Assembly (NCBI RefSeq): GCF_003324185.1
Contig: NZ_PXUP01000007.1
Coordinates: forward strand, 62,001-126,000
From: Faecalibacterium prausnitzii
GTDB lineage: Bacteria > Bacillota > Clostridia > Oscillospirales > Ruminococcaceae
Direction of reading: 5' to 3'
Length of the DNA stretch: 64,000 bases
Part shown: piece by piece, positions 54,749 through 63,900 of the stretch
Layout: the number at the start of each line of letters is the position of its first letter
Numbering within the stretch: the first letter of the stretch is position 1
The notes under the pieces: model-generated
What the model saw: the letters and a program-made list of their open reading frames with translations, nothing else
What the model was told of the DNA's origin: nothing
Database searches by the model: none
Made by a program: the position numbers and the translations under genes

Positions 54749-55105
54749 TCAAACACGATCTTTTGCAGAAAGTGAAATCTTACGCATAAAGCCGTCATCG
54801 AAAACCTCACCGCCCCAGATGGTTCCCAATTTGCCCTTCTCGCCGCCGTTGTCACCCTCAAATTTGTAAAAAGAGGTGATACCAGTACGATGATCGTTGA
54901 CCCGGCGGAGTTTTACAATTCCGTTAGGAGCAAGTGCGATCTCCCTTGTGAGCATTCCATTCGCATCCAGCGGGTCATCGCATACCCATTCCAGAGCAGC
55001 GATGAAATCATCGGCGGTGATGCTGGAATGCTCTGCCCAGTTATTGAAAATTCGGCTGTTTCCCGTGAGAACGATATTCTTTTTGACTTCAAAATAGTTT
55101 TTCAT
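54749..55105 (-). CDS. Unknown protein, possible toxin partner
   Basis: A 118-residue protein, first gene of a two-gene operon. Helical N-terminal half (SITADDFIAALEWVCDD) and a beta-rich C-terminal half (IVKLRRVNDHRTGITSFYKFEG). No known toxin motif is recognised. The order unknown gene then HTH gene under an operator-containing promoter resembles HigBA-type modules, but this is only an inference. GGGGGG upstream of the ATG at 55105; longer frames include the promoter. Confidence 0.6.
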   Translation of the reverse strand: MKNYFEVKKNIVLTGNSRIFNNWAEHSSITADDFIAALEWVCDDPLDANGMLTREIALAPNGIVKLRRVNDHRTGITSFYKFEGDNGGEKGKLGTIWGGEVFDDGFMRKISLSAKDRV

Positions 55106-55148
55106 GTCCAGCCCCCCGTTTGTTGATGTTGCGTCTTTCATTGACCCT

Positions 55149-55177
55149 ATTATATACCCATTGGGTATATTTGTCAA
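55149..55177 (-). promoter_or_regulatory. Perfect consensus promoter with embedded palindromic operator
   Basis: Minus strand: TTGACA (55172-55177), 17-base spacer, TATAAT (55149-55154). ATATACCCATTGGGTATAT (55152-55170), palindromic apart from its central base, fills the spacer and enters the -10, so bound protein would block polymerase. Confidence 0.85.
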
Positions 55178-55551
55178 GCGTTTTTTCAATAATAAACCCC
55201 GTGAGCATTAAGCCCACGGGGCATCTTACATTATACATCTCTGCCGATCGAATGATACCGTCACACAAAATCGCTCTTTTGTGTGCGCTGGACTTTGTAG
55301 GCCATGTGTACGTTTCGCTGAAACACGGACTTCACTTTTGTCAGTTCCGGATTGACCGGAGCACGCTGTTGCTTTTTCTTTGCCACTACGCTTCGCCGTC
55401 CTTTAATTCCAATTATACCGACAAAAGAACTTCATGACGAGAATACGGCGATAATCAGTAGTTCACAAAAACGGTCAAGAATTGCTGCCCTATACACAAA
55501 AAATCCGCCGAGAAACCCTCCCAAATGGGAAGATTCCTCGGCAGTATTCGT
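55178..55551. other. Gene-free region before the relaxase gene's 3' end
   Basis: CCCGTG/CACGGG hairpin at 55199-55220, CACACAAAA/TTTTGTGTG at 55262-55285, and a minus-strand terminator at 55497-55545 (GCCGAGGAA...TTCTCGGC, then TTTTTT) for the relaxase. No gene is supported; a transfer origin here is possible but nothing specific shows it. Confidence 0.55.
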
Positions 55552-56940
55552 TTACCGGGTCTGGGTTTTCTCTGTGGTGTCTTTTTCCTCTGCAAAAAAT
55601 CGTTCTACATTTTTCTGTGCGCGAACCAACTCCTGCATCTCATTCCGTACCTTGCGGTAGTCCGGGTAAGCTGCTTTCTTTTTTGTCAGCAGTTCTGCGA
55701 ACTCCGCATCCAATTCCCTGACCTTCGGCAGCTTTTGCAGCCCTGCTTCATCAAAGGCCGCTTTTGCCGCCTTGTGCAGGGTGATCTCCTCCCGGTGGGC
55801 TTCCAAAAACTTTTTACTGTACCCCGACTTGCGATAGGCATCATAGACCGGGCGGGTCTTGGCATAGTTGATGATGTGGGTTTTCAGCACGGCAATTTCC
55901 GTCAGCCTTGCTTCTGCTGCCTTGATGGAATCCCCCATGACATGATAGCGTTCCGTTGCCGCCGCTGCACGTTCCCGTAGTTCGTTGGCACTGCCGATTT
56001 TCTGCTCCTGCAAGAACAGCAGCGTCTTAGACATCTCTTTCAGATTGAACTTGGTTGCCCACTTTTTGTAGCCAACGCTTTTGCCCTCTGCCATTTTTCC
56101 CTGAATGTCCACCAATAACTGGAACGGCTGTTCTTTGAGCGGCTGCTTCTGATAGGGGTGGTGCTTCGCCTTTCCCTCCAGCACTGCCTTGATCTCGTCC
56201 TCGCCATAGCCGATGCCCAGTGTGCGGAAACGGATAAATCGTTTCTGCCGTGCGCCCTTCACCGCCGTGTGTTTGCCACGCTTCACCTCATAGCCCTGCT
56301 GTTCCAGCCTTTGCAGAAAGTCCTCGTAGTCCTTGGGCTTTTCAGCCAGAATGCTGTCGATCACGCTACATAGCCGGTCACGGTTGCTCTCTTTCGGTGG
56401 GTAGACGATGCGCTTCTGCCGTTCCCGATAAGGCTTGTACTCGATGGTGGAGAGCTGATGCTCTAGGCAAATCAGGTCGCTCAACCGCTGCACCGCAAAG
56501 GAGGAAAGCCAGAAATTTTTGAATTTCCGGGTTCCGTCCAAGGCAGTGGAATTATAAATAATGTGGTTGTGGATGTGCGCCCGGTCGGTGTGGGTGGCAA
56601 CGATAAAAGCGTGCTTGCCCTTCAAAAAACGCTCGGCAAACTCGTAGCCGATGCGGTTAGCTTCCTCCGGCGTGACCTCTCCCGGCTTGAAAGATTGCCG
56701 CACCTGATAGGCGATCACATCGCTTTTCTGGCTGCGCCCGGTGGTCTGCTCGTACAGCCGTTTCGTCAGCAGAAATTCTTCGTCCACGGTCAGCGGGCTG
56801 CACTGATAGCTGCTGACCAGTTCGCCCCGCTCGGTCTTGTCCGGGTTCTGGATATAGCTGGTATGGTTATGCAGACAAGCCCCGATGGACTTGCCTTTGT
56901 TCTTCCGCATAGGAATCAACCGTGTTGCTGCCAGTGCCAT
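55552..56940 (-). CDS. Relaxase/mobilisation nuclease
   Basis: A 462-residue relaxase that would nick the transfer origin and pilot DNA. The N-terminal domain has the HUH metal motif in TDRAHIHNHIIYN and conserved YQVRQSF. The nucleophile Tyr is not certain; candidates are in the HNHTSYIQNP segment. A long helical C-terminal part (about 300-462) follows. The start is ATG 56940 with AGGGGG close upstream; an adjacent GTG is also possible. It lies with MobC and two small genes in the same direction, as in MOB-P-like mobilisation regions. Confidence 0.9.
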   Translation of the reverse strand: MALAATRLIPMRKNKGKSIGACLHNHTSYIQNPDKTERGELVSSYQCSPLTVDEEFLLTKRLYEQTTGRSQKSDVIAYQVRQSFKPGEVTPEEANRIGYEFAERFLKGKHAFIVATHTDRAHIHNHIIYNSTALDGTRKFKNFWLSSFAVQRLSDLICLEHQLSTIEYKPYRERQKRIVYPPKESNRDRLCSVIDSILAEKPKDYEDFLQRLEQQGYEVKRGKHTAVKGARQKRFIRFRTLGIGYGEDEIKAVLEGKAKHHPYQKQPLKEQPFQLLVDIQGKMAEGKSVGYKKWATKFNLKEMSKTLLFLQEQKIGSANELRERAAAATERYHVMGDSIKAAEARLTEIAVLKTHIINYAKTRPVYDAYRKSGYSKKFLEAHREEITLHKAAKAAFDEAGLQKLPKVRELDAEFAELLTKKKAAYPDYRKVRNEMQELVRAQKNVERFFAEEKDTTEKTQTR

Positions 56941-56985
56941 CACCCCCTTACAAAAAGAAAATGCCGCACATCGGCGGCATCGAGA

Positions 56986-57243
56986 TCATTTGGATAATTT
57001 TTCGTAATCGGCAGCACCGGCCAGATACATGGCTTCCAGCCGAACACTCTCTAATTCGTTACTGATTGCATCCAATTCCAGATAGCGTCTCCACGCTTCT
57101 TCGCTAATAAGCACTTTCAACGCATTTTCTGCGGCAATCTTTTTCTGGATCAGCGCATGGTATTCGTCATTGTCTGCAAGCTGACGCTGCGGAATATCTT
57201 TCAGATTTTTCCAATAATAGGCGGTCATAGCATCTGTGTCCAT
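56986..57243 (-). CDS. Small helical protein, unknown
   Basis: An 85-residue, mostly helical, charged protein with a heptad-like stretch (about 25-75). GAGGGA lies before the ATG. It lies eight bases after the membrane protein gene and 45 before the relaxase, so it is part of the mobilisation operon. Similar short helical proteins accompany relaxases in gut Firmicutes elements; no function is known to me. Confidence 0.6.
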   Translation of the reverse strand: MDTDAMTAYYWKNLKDIPQRQLADNDEYHALIQKKIAAENALKVLISEEAWRRYLELDAISNELESVRLEAMYLAGAADYEKLSK

Positions 57244-57251
57244 CTAATCCC

Positions 57252-57527
57252 TCACAATCCGGCAACCCAGCCACTAAAGCGCTCTGCTGCATCTGCGATC
57301 ACAGCGCCCATAAAAATCAACACAAAGCAACCAAACTCCGCCACCAGCAAAATCAGAAACTGCAGCCACTCCCGGCAGTACAGCGTATAAAGACCGCAGC
57401 CGAAAATATACAGCATGGGCAGAGCCAGCACGAACGCCGACAGGTTCAGCGTCCATTTCAGCATCAGCGCAAGGAAAGCCGTAAGCAGCCAAAACGGGAA
57501 AACGATCATCTTAAAAACGAACCTCAT
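57252..57527 (-). CDS. Small membrane protein of the mobilisation region
   Basis: A 91-residue protein with three hydrophobic segments (about 5-25, 28-48 and 54-75) and a short soluble end. The start at 57527 is preferred; a GTG three codons upstream is possible. It is the first gene after the promoter at 57556 and may be a membrane partner in transfer. Confidence 0.6.
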   Translation of the reverse strand: MRFVFKMIVFPFWLLTAFLALMLKWTLNLSAFVLALPMLYIFGCGLYTLYCREWLQFLILLVAEFGCFVLIFMGAVIADAAERFSGWVAGL

Positions 57528-57555
57528 ATCCAGCACCTACCTTTCTTTCACCCCG

Positions 57556-57585
57556 ATTATAACGATATCAACTATTGCGTTGCAA
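57556..57585 (-). promoter_or_regulatory. Promoter of the relaxase unit
   Basis: Minus strand: TTGCAA (57580-57585), 18-base spacer, TATAAT (57556-57561). A CCCGCAGT...ACTGCGGG hairpin at 57607-57628 separates it from mobC and may stop transcription from upstream. Confidence 0.65.
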
Positions 57586-57635
57586 GGATGTCAACCCTTA
57601 TGTAGCCCCGCAGTCCTCCAACTGCGGGAAAAATT

Positions 57636-57968
57636 TTAGAGTTCTGCCAGCCGGGAAAGAATCTGCCGACCAATCTCAATCAGCTCATCCAGCCGCTGCC
57701 GCAGGTCCTCCATGTCGGCGGCGTAGACTTTGCCGCACTCGTTGGCACGTTTGGCGTACTGGTTCAGGTTGTTGCTGCACATCTGCAAAAGATATGCCAT
57801 GCGCCGTAGTTGCGGCAGGTCAAGGTTCAGACAGTAGCCGTCCAGCGCCATCTTGCGGATATAGGCACTCAGGCTGCGGATGCCCATGCCCAGCATTTTC
57901 TCATAAATGCGGTTCTTCTCGGCTTTTGTGGTTCTCAGGATAATGATTTCATCCCGCTTTTCCCTCAC
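57636..57968 (-). CDS. mobC: MobC-type relaxosome protein
   Basis: A 110-residue accessory protein that helps the relaxase at the transfer origin. IILRTTKAEKNRIYEKMLGMGIRSLSAYIRKMAL (about 9-42) matches the ribbon-helix-helix-like MobC start, followed by the helical LNQYAKRANE segment. It starts with GTG overlapping the stop of the helicase-methylase gene, so it is translated with that gene. Confidence 0.88.
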   Translation of the reverse strand: MREKRDEIIILRTTKAEKNRIYEKMLGMGIRSLSAYIRKMALDGYCLNLDLPQLRRMAYLLQMCSNNLNQYAKRANECGKVYAADMEDLRQRLDELIEIGRQILSRLAEL

Positions 57969-60900
57969 CGGGCATCACCGTCCTTGTCGTAATAACTGCG
58001 GAAGGGCTTCACCGGCTCCGGCTTGTCCGATTTTTCTTCCAGTGCCGCCAGCACCGAGGGGCGGCGAGGTGCATCCTCCTGTTCTTCCTCGTCCTGTTCC
58101 GGCTCATGGTGCTTTTCGTCCACATCCAACTGGGCGTTCAGCTCCGCAAGCCGTACAGATTTCTCTGCCAGTTCTTCCTCCTGCGGGAAGGGCTTTTCCA
58201 CTTCGATTTGCGCCGCTGCCTGCTGCTGATGCAGAGTGGCTAGTTCATTCTCAGCAGAGTTAATGCGCTCCGGGAAGTTGTTCAGCGAATTATCCAAACG
58301 GATAATGTTGCCCAGCGGGTCGGTGCCCAGTGCTACCGGGTACCTCCGCTGACCCTTCAGAATCGCCTGATATTCGCTGCGGAAGGTATCGAACCGCAGA
58401 GACAACTCAAAGCCCCGGTAGCTGCCGATGACTTTTTCCTCGGCGTTGGGCAGTTCGGAACAAGCAAGCACCAGACGCTCACCAGCGGTCTTTTTCTCAT
58501 CGTAGGTCACGCCCTTGATGGTCATGCCGCAGAAACCCTCTTGCACCTGCGGATGGGCGGCGGCAAGCTGTGCGTCCGCTTTCACCCCAGCAATATAGGC
58601 GTTCGTTTCCTGAATGTCAGCCGGGAATTTGGTCAGCAGCTTGTCTTGCAGACGGAATTTCTGGCTCTGGTGGTCGGCTTTCAGAACTTTGAGTTTTGCG
58701 ACCTGAACATCCAAATCCATCTTCTCCTTGATGAGCGGATTTCCGGCACACAATGCCTTGATCTCCGCATAGGAAAGCGCCTGTTCGTCTACATCCTCGC
58801 AGGAGCGCACCGGAGATTTGCTGGTCATGATTTGGCTGATAAATCGCTGTTTATTCTCAAGGGTCTGGAACAAGTACGAGTCAAATGTCCCTTCGGTGAC
58901 GTAGTTGAACACCTTGACTTCCTTGTTCATGTTGCCCTGCCGGATGATGCGACCATTGCGCTGGGTCATATCACTGGGTTTCCAGCCGACATCCAGATGA
59001 TGCACTGCCACAAGACGCTGCTGCACATTGGTTCCTGCGCCCATTTTTGCCGTGCTGCCCAGCAGGACGCGCACATCGCCGGAGCGCACTTTGGAGAACA
59101 ATGCCGCCTTTTTTGCTTCGGTATCTGCGTTGTGGATAAACTCGATCTCGTTTTCCGGCACACCGGCGGCAATCAGCTTTTTGCGAATGTCCTCATAGAC
59201 ATTGAAGTTGCCATCGTTCTTTGGTGTCGAGAGGTCGCAGAACAAAAGTTGGGTCAGCTTCTGGTCTTTGCCCTCCTCCCAGATTTTCAACACATTTTGA
59301 ACGCATACGTTCAATTTGCTGTTGGGATCATCTGGCAGCATGGGGTTCATCAAGCGAACGTCCAAGCCGATTTTTCTGCCGTCGTTTGTGACGCAGAGCA
59401 TATTGTCCACGGAGGCATCTACTGCACCGGAGTGGATTTCTGCGGCACGTTTACTCAGTTCCTGCACCATTTCCTTTTGAATTTCGGACGGCTTTGCCAC
59501 CACGGTTTCAAACTTTGCTTCGGGCACCGGCAGATGAAGCTGGTCGCTAGTTTTAATGTCCGCAACCTCCTTGAACATGGACATCAACTCCGGGAGGTTG
59601 AAAAACTTGGCAAATCTCGTTCTCGCCCGATATCCTGTACCTTCCGGCGCAAGCTCGATGGCGGTGGTGGTCTCTCCAAAAGTGGATGCCCAGCAGTCGA
59701 AGTGGGTCAGCTTTTTCTGCTGCAAGGTGCTGTACTGCAAATACCGCATGACCGTGTACAGTTCGGTCATGGAGTTGCTCACGGGGGTGCCGGTGGCGAA
59801 CACCACGCCCCGCCCGCCGGTGATCTCATCCAGATAGCGGCACTTGCCGAACATATCGCTGGATTTTTGCGCTTCGCTGGTGGATAATCCTGCGACATTG
59901 CGCATTTTTGTCGTGAGGAAAAGGTTCTTGTAAAAATGCGACTCGTCCACAAACAGGCGGTCAACACCCAGTTGCTCAAAGGTGATTACATCGTCCTTGC
60001 GCTCATCGGAGCGCAGTTTTTCCAGCTTGGTTTCCAGCGTTTTCCGGGTCTTTTCCATCTGCTTGATGGAGAAATTCTCGCCTGCGTGGGCTTTCAATTC
60101 GTTGATGGCGGCAAGGGTCTCGTAAATCTGCTCCTGAATGATGCGCTCCTGCCGCTCAAAGGACAGCGGAATACGCTCAAACTGGCTGTGCCCGATGATA
60201 ACTGCATCGTAGTCGCCAGTGGCAATGCGGGCACAGAATTTTTTACGGTTGGCAGTTTCAAAGTCCTTGCGCCGTGCCACCAACAACTTGGCATTGGGGT
60301 AGAGGTTCAGGAACTCCGATGCCCACTGCTCCGTCAGGTGATTGGGCACTACGAAAAGGCTTTTCTGGCACAAACCAAGGCGTTTTGCTTCCATAGCGGA
60401 TGCCGCCATTTCGTAGGTCTTGCCTGCACCAACTTCGTGTGCAAGCAACGTATTACCGCCATAAAGCACATGGGCGATGGCATTTCGCTGGTGTTCCCGG
60501 AGGGTGATCTCCGGGTTCATGCCGACAAAATGGATGTGGCTTCCGTCATACTCACGGGGGCGGGTAGAATTGAACAGTTCGTTGTACTGCTTCACCAGTG
60601 CAATGCGCCGCTGAGGGTCTTGCCAGACCCAGTTGGCAAAAGCGTCCTTGATGACCTGCTGTTTCTGCTGCGCCAGCATGGTCTCTCGTTTGTTCAGCAC
60701 ACGTTTGGGCTTGCCCTCGGCATCCTCGATGGTGTCGTAGATACGGACATCCTTCAGGTTCAGGGTCTCCTCCAGAATCTTGTAGGCATTGGCACGGGAT
60801 GTGCCGTAGGTCTCGGAGGAGATAATATCGCCACGCCCCATAGCCGTCTTGCCCTCCACACGCCACTCTGCGGTATACGGAGAATATCTCACCTTGACTG

Positions 60901-63900
60901 CATGGCGCAGATAGTAGGGAATCTGGAAGGTCTCGGTCATAAACTTCTGGATAATGTCCGGGGAAAGCCATGTTGCACCCAGCCGCACATCAATTTCGGA
61001 TGCCTCCAGTTCTCTGGGCTGTGCTTTGGTCAGCGCATCCACATTGACCGCAAATTCCGGGTTCGTTTCGGCAGCGAACTGTGCCATCCGCAGTTTTGCC
61101 CGGACATCGCCGGACAGGTACTCGTCTGCCATCTGCCAGCCCGCTTCCGGGTCGGTTGGGTCAGCGGCAGGGTCCTTGAAGATCACACCGGAGAGTTCGC
61201 TGGTAATGCGCCCATACTCGCCGGGGGCGCCCAGCAGTTCCGCCATATAAGGCAGATCCACCTTGCCATGCTCCCCAATGGACACCGCCAATGCTTCGCT
61301 GGGGTTATCCACACTTGTGACAGTGCGCTCCGGGCGAATGGTGCGCTTGGTGAACATCGCCGCCTTGCTCTTGAGCTGCCCCTGCTCGTCCAGATTTTCC
61401 AGTGAACACAGCAGATAATAGGAAGAATCCTGTTCAAACAGCCGCCCGTTTTTGCGGTCGTTCAGCAAGCCGTATTTGGCAGCAAAGGCATCATAGGCGG
61501 CGTTCAAACGCTCCTGTGTTGCCTTGATATCGGCATCTGGGTAATCCTCCAACTGTTGCTGAATCAGGTCATTGACGATCTGCCGCAGTTCCACCATGCC
61601 GGTGACACGCCCCTTGGCGGTGTCGGAAAGTTCCACCTGCGTCATCACGGAGTTTTCCCGGTAGAACACCTCACCGTCCACCACCGTGTAGGAGAAGTTT
61701 TTGACCTCCGGGTCAGCCGGGAGAATGTGCTTCTCATTTTCGGCATCCGCAATATCTGGTGTTTCTACCTCAACTTCGGTGTATTGCCCCTCAATATGCT
61801 GTACCGCTTCTGCAAGCTGGTCGGCAAGGCTGATGCCCTCAAGGGGCGCAACCGTCAGTTCCTCTCGTCCATACTGGGTGCTTTCGGTGGAGAGTACGCC
61901 CAGAACCATCTCCGGGTGGTCCACAAAATACTGGTTGATGGCAAAGCCGTCCTCGGTCTTGCCAAGCTGCACCCAGTCCGGCTCATGGTCGATGGGGCGG
62001 TCACGCTTCTGCAAAAAGATAATATCCGAAACGACTTCGGTGCCTGCATTGGCCTTGAACGCATTATTCGGTAGACGGATAGCACCCAGCAGATTGGCAC
62101 GCTCTGCCATGTGCTTGCGGGCGGTGCTGTCCTTGCTGTCCATGGTGTAGCGGCTGGTCACAAAGGCAATTACGCCGCCCGGTCTGATCTGGTCAATGGC
62201 TTTCGCAAAGAAATAATTGTGGATACTAAATCCCAGCTTGTTGTACGCCTTATCGTTGACCTTGTACTGACCAAAGGGAACATTGCCCACCGCTAAATCG
62301 TAGAAATCACGTCGGTCGGTGGTCTCAAAACCGGCTACGGTAATGTCTGCCTGCGGGTACAACTTTTGGGCGATGCGCCCGGTGATGCTGTCCAGTTCCA
62401 CACCATATAGGCGACTGCCCACCATGCTATCCGGCAGCATTCCAAAGAAGTTGCCTACACCCATGGACGGTTCCAGAATGTTACCACTGCGGAAACCCAT
62501 GTGCTCCACGGCATTGTAAATGCCACGGATCACGGTGGGGCTGGTATAGTGGGCGTTCAGAGTAGAAGCGCGAGCGGCGGCGTATTCATCCTCAGAGAGC
62601 AGTTCTTTCAGCTGGGTGTACTCGGCAGACCAATTTTCCTTGTTGGGGTCAAAAGTGTCTGCCAGACCGCCCCAGCCCACATATTGCGAAAGTACCTGTT
62701 GCTCCTCGGCGGTGGCACCCCGGTGCTCCTCTTCCAGCTTGAACAGGGTACGGATGGCTTCGATGTTCCGGGCGAATTTCTGTTTGGGGCCTCCGACACC
62801 CAAATCATCATCCGTGATGTGGAAGTTCCCGGCAAGTTCAAGTGTGGATCGTTCCGGTTCAACTGCATCCAGAGCAGGTGATTTTGAGCCAATCGTCTGA
62901 ATCACAATATCATAAGGCATACGGTTTTCTTCAGCAGGGTATATGGCAACCGTTTTTACAGTATCATCTAGCTGCGTAGTAACCTGTTCATTCTGCCGCA
63001 AGCCATCCTCGAATTGTCGTTTGTTGATAACTTCGTTATCCCATGACTGCCCCTGCGCACTGGTGTCGATGCGAACATCCGTTTCACCTACATAGCCAAT
63101 TTTCCCCTCGATGGTTCGGGTAGGAAGGTCAACGATAGCATTGTCACCGACCTTGTAATCGGGCAGGGGGAGTCCCATCATATCCTGCTCCTCGTACAAC
63201 TCCCGGACAACCGCCAGCGGCTCTTCCCGGAAAATTGGCATCCGCATTTTTGCCAGTGCCACATCCTGCAGGGTAACGCTGCCCTTATCGAAGTTGACGT
63301 TATCCACCCGGAAGGTTCGCCCTTCCATGTGGACGGTAGTGCCCAGCGGCAGATAATCCTCCCGGCGCAGGTACTTGGTCTGGTGATGGGTGCCGTCCTC
63401 GTTCAGCCCGGCAAGATAGACATTCTCGCCGCACTGCCACAGTTGTTTGGCACGGTATGCCCACTGGTCGCGGGGAAAACCGGTGACCGGGACTGTGCCC
63501 AATTCCGTTTCCTTTTCCAGCAGCTTTCCACCTACAAGTTCGCAGACCTTCCGGGCATCCTCGCCGTAAAACTCAAACTGACCGCCCTGTTCAAAACCCA
63601 CCAGCGCATCCGGGTGCTGCTCCTTCAGGGTGTTATACTCGGTGGCGGCATCCAGCGGCAACAGTGCCGGGTGCTCCTCCGCCTTGTTGTGGTAATGCTC
63701 CAGTTCCTCGTCCGTAACGCTGACCAGTTCCGAAAAATCCAGTGCTTCCAACTCGGTCTCGGTCAGTTCTTCCAGACTTTCGTACTGGCGTTCGTCTATC
63801 AGCACCTCGCCCAGATACCGCTCCACACGGTATCCCACCAAATCCACATTAACTTGAATGGGAATATCCTCATCGGTGGCGTTGGTGTAGGCAACGCCGA

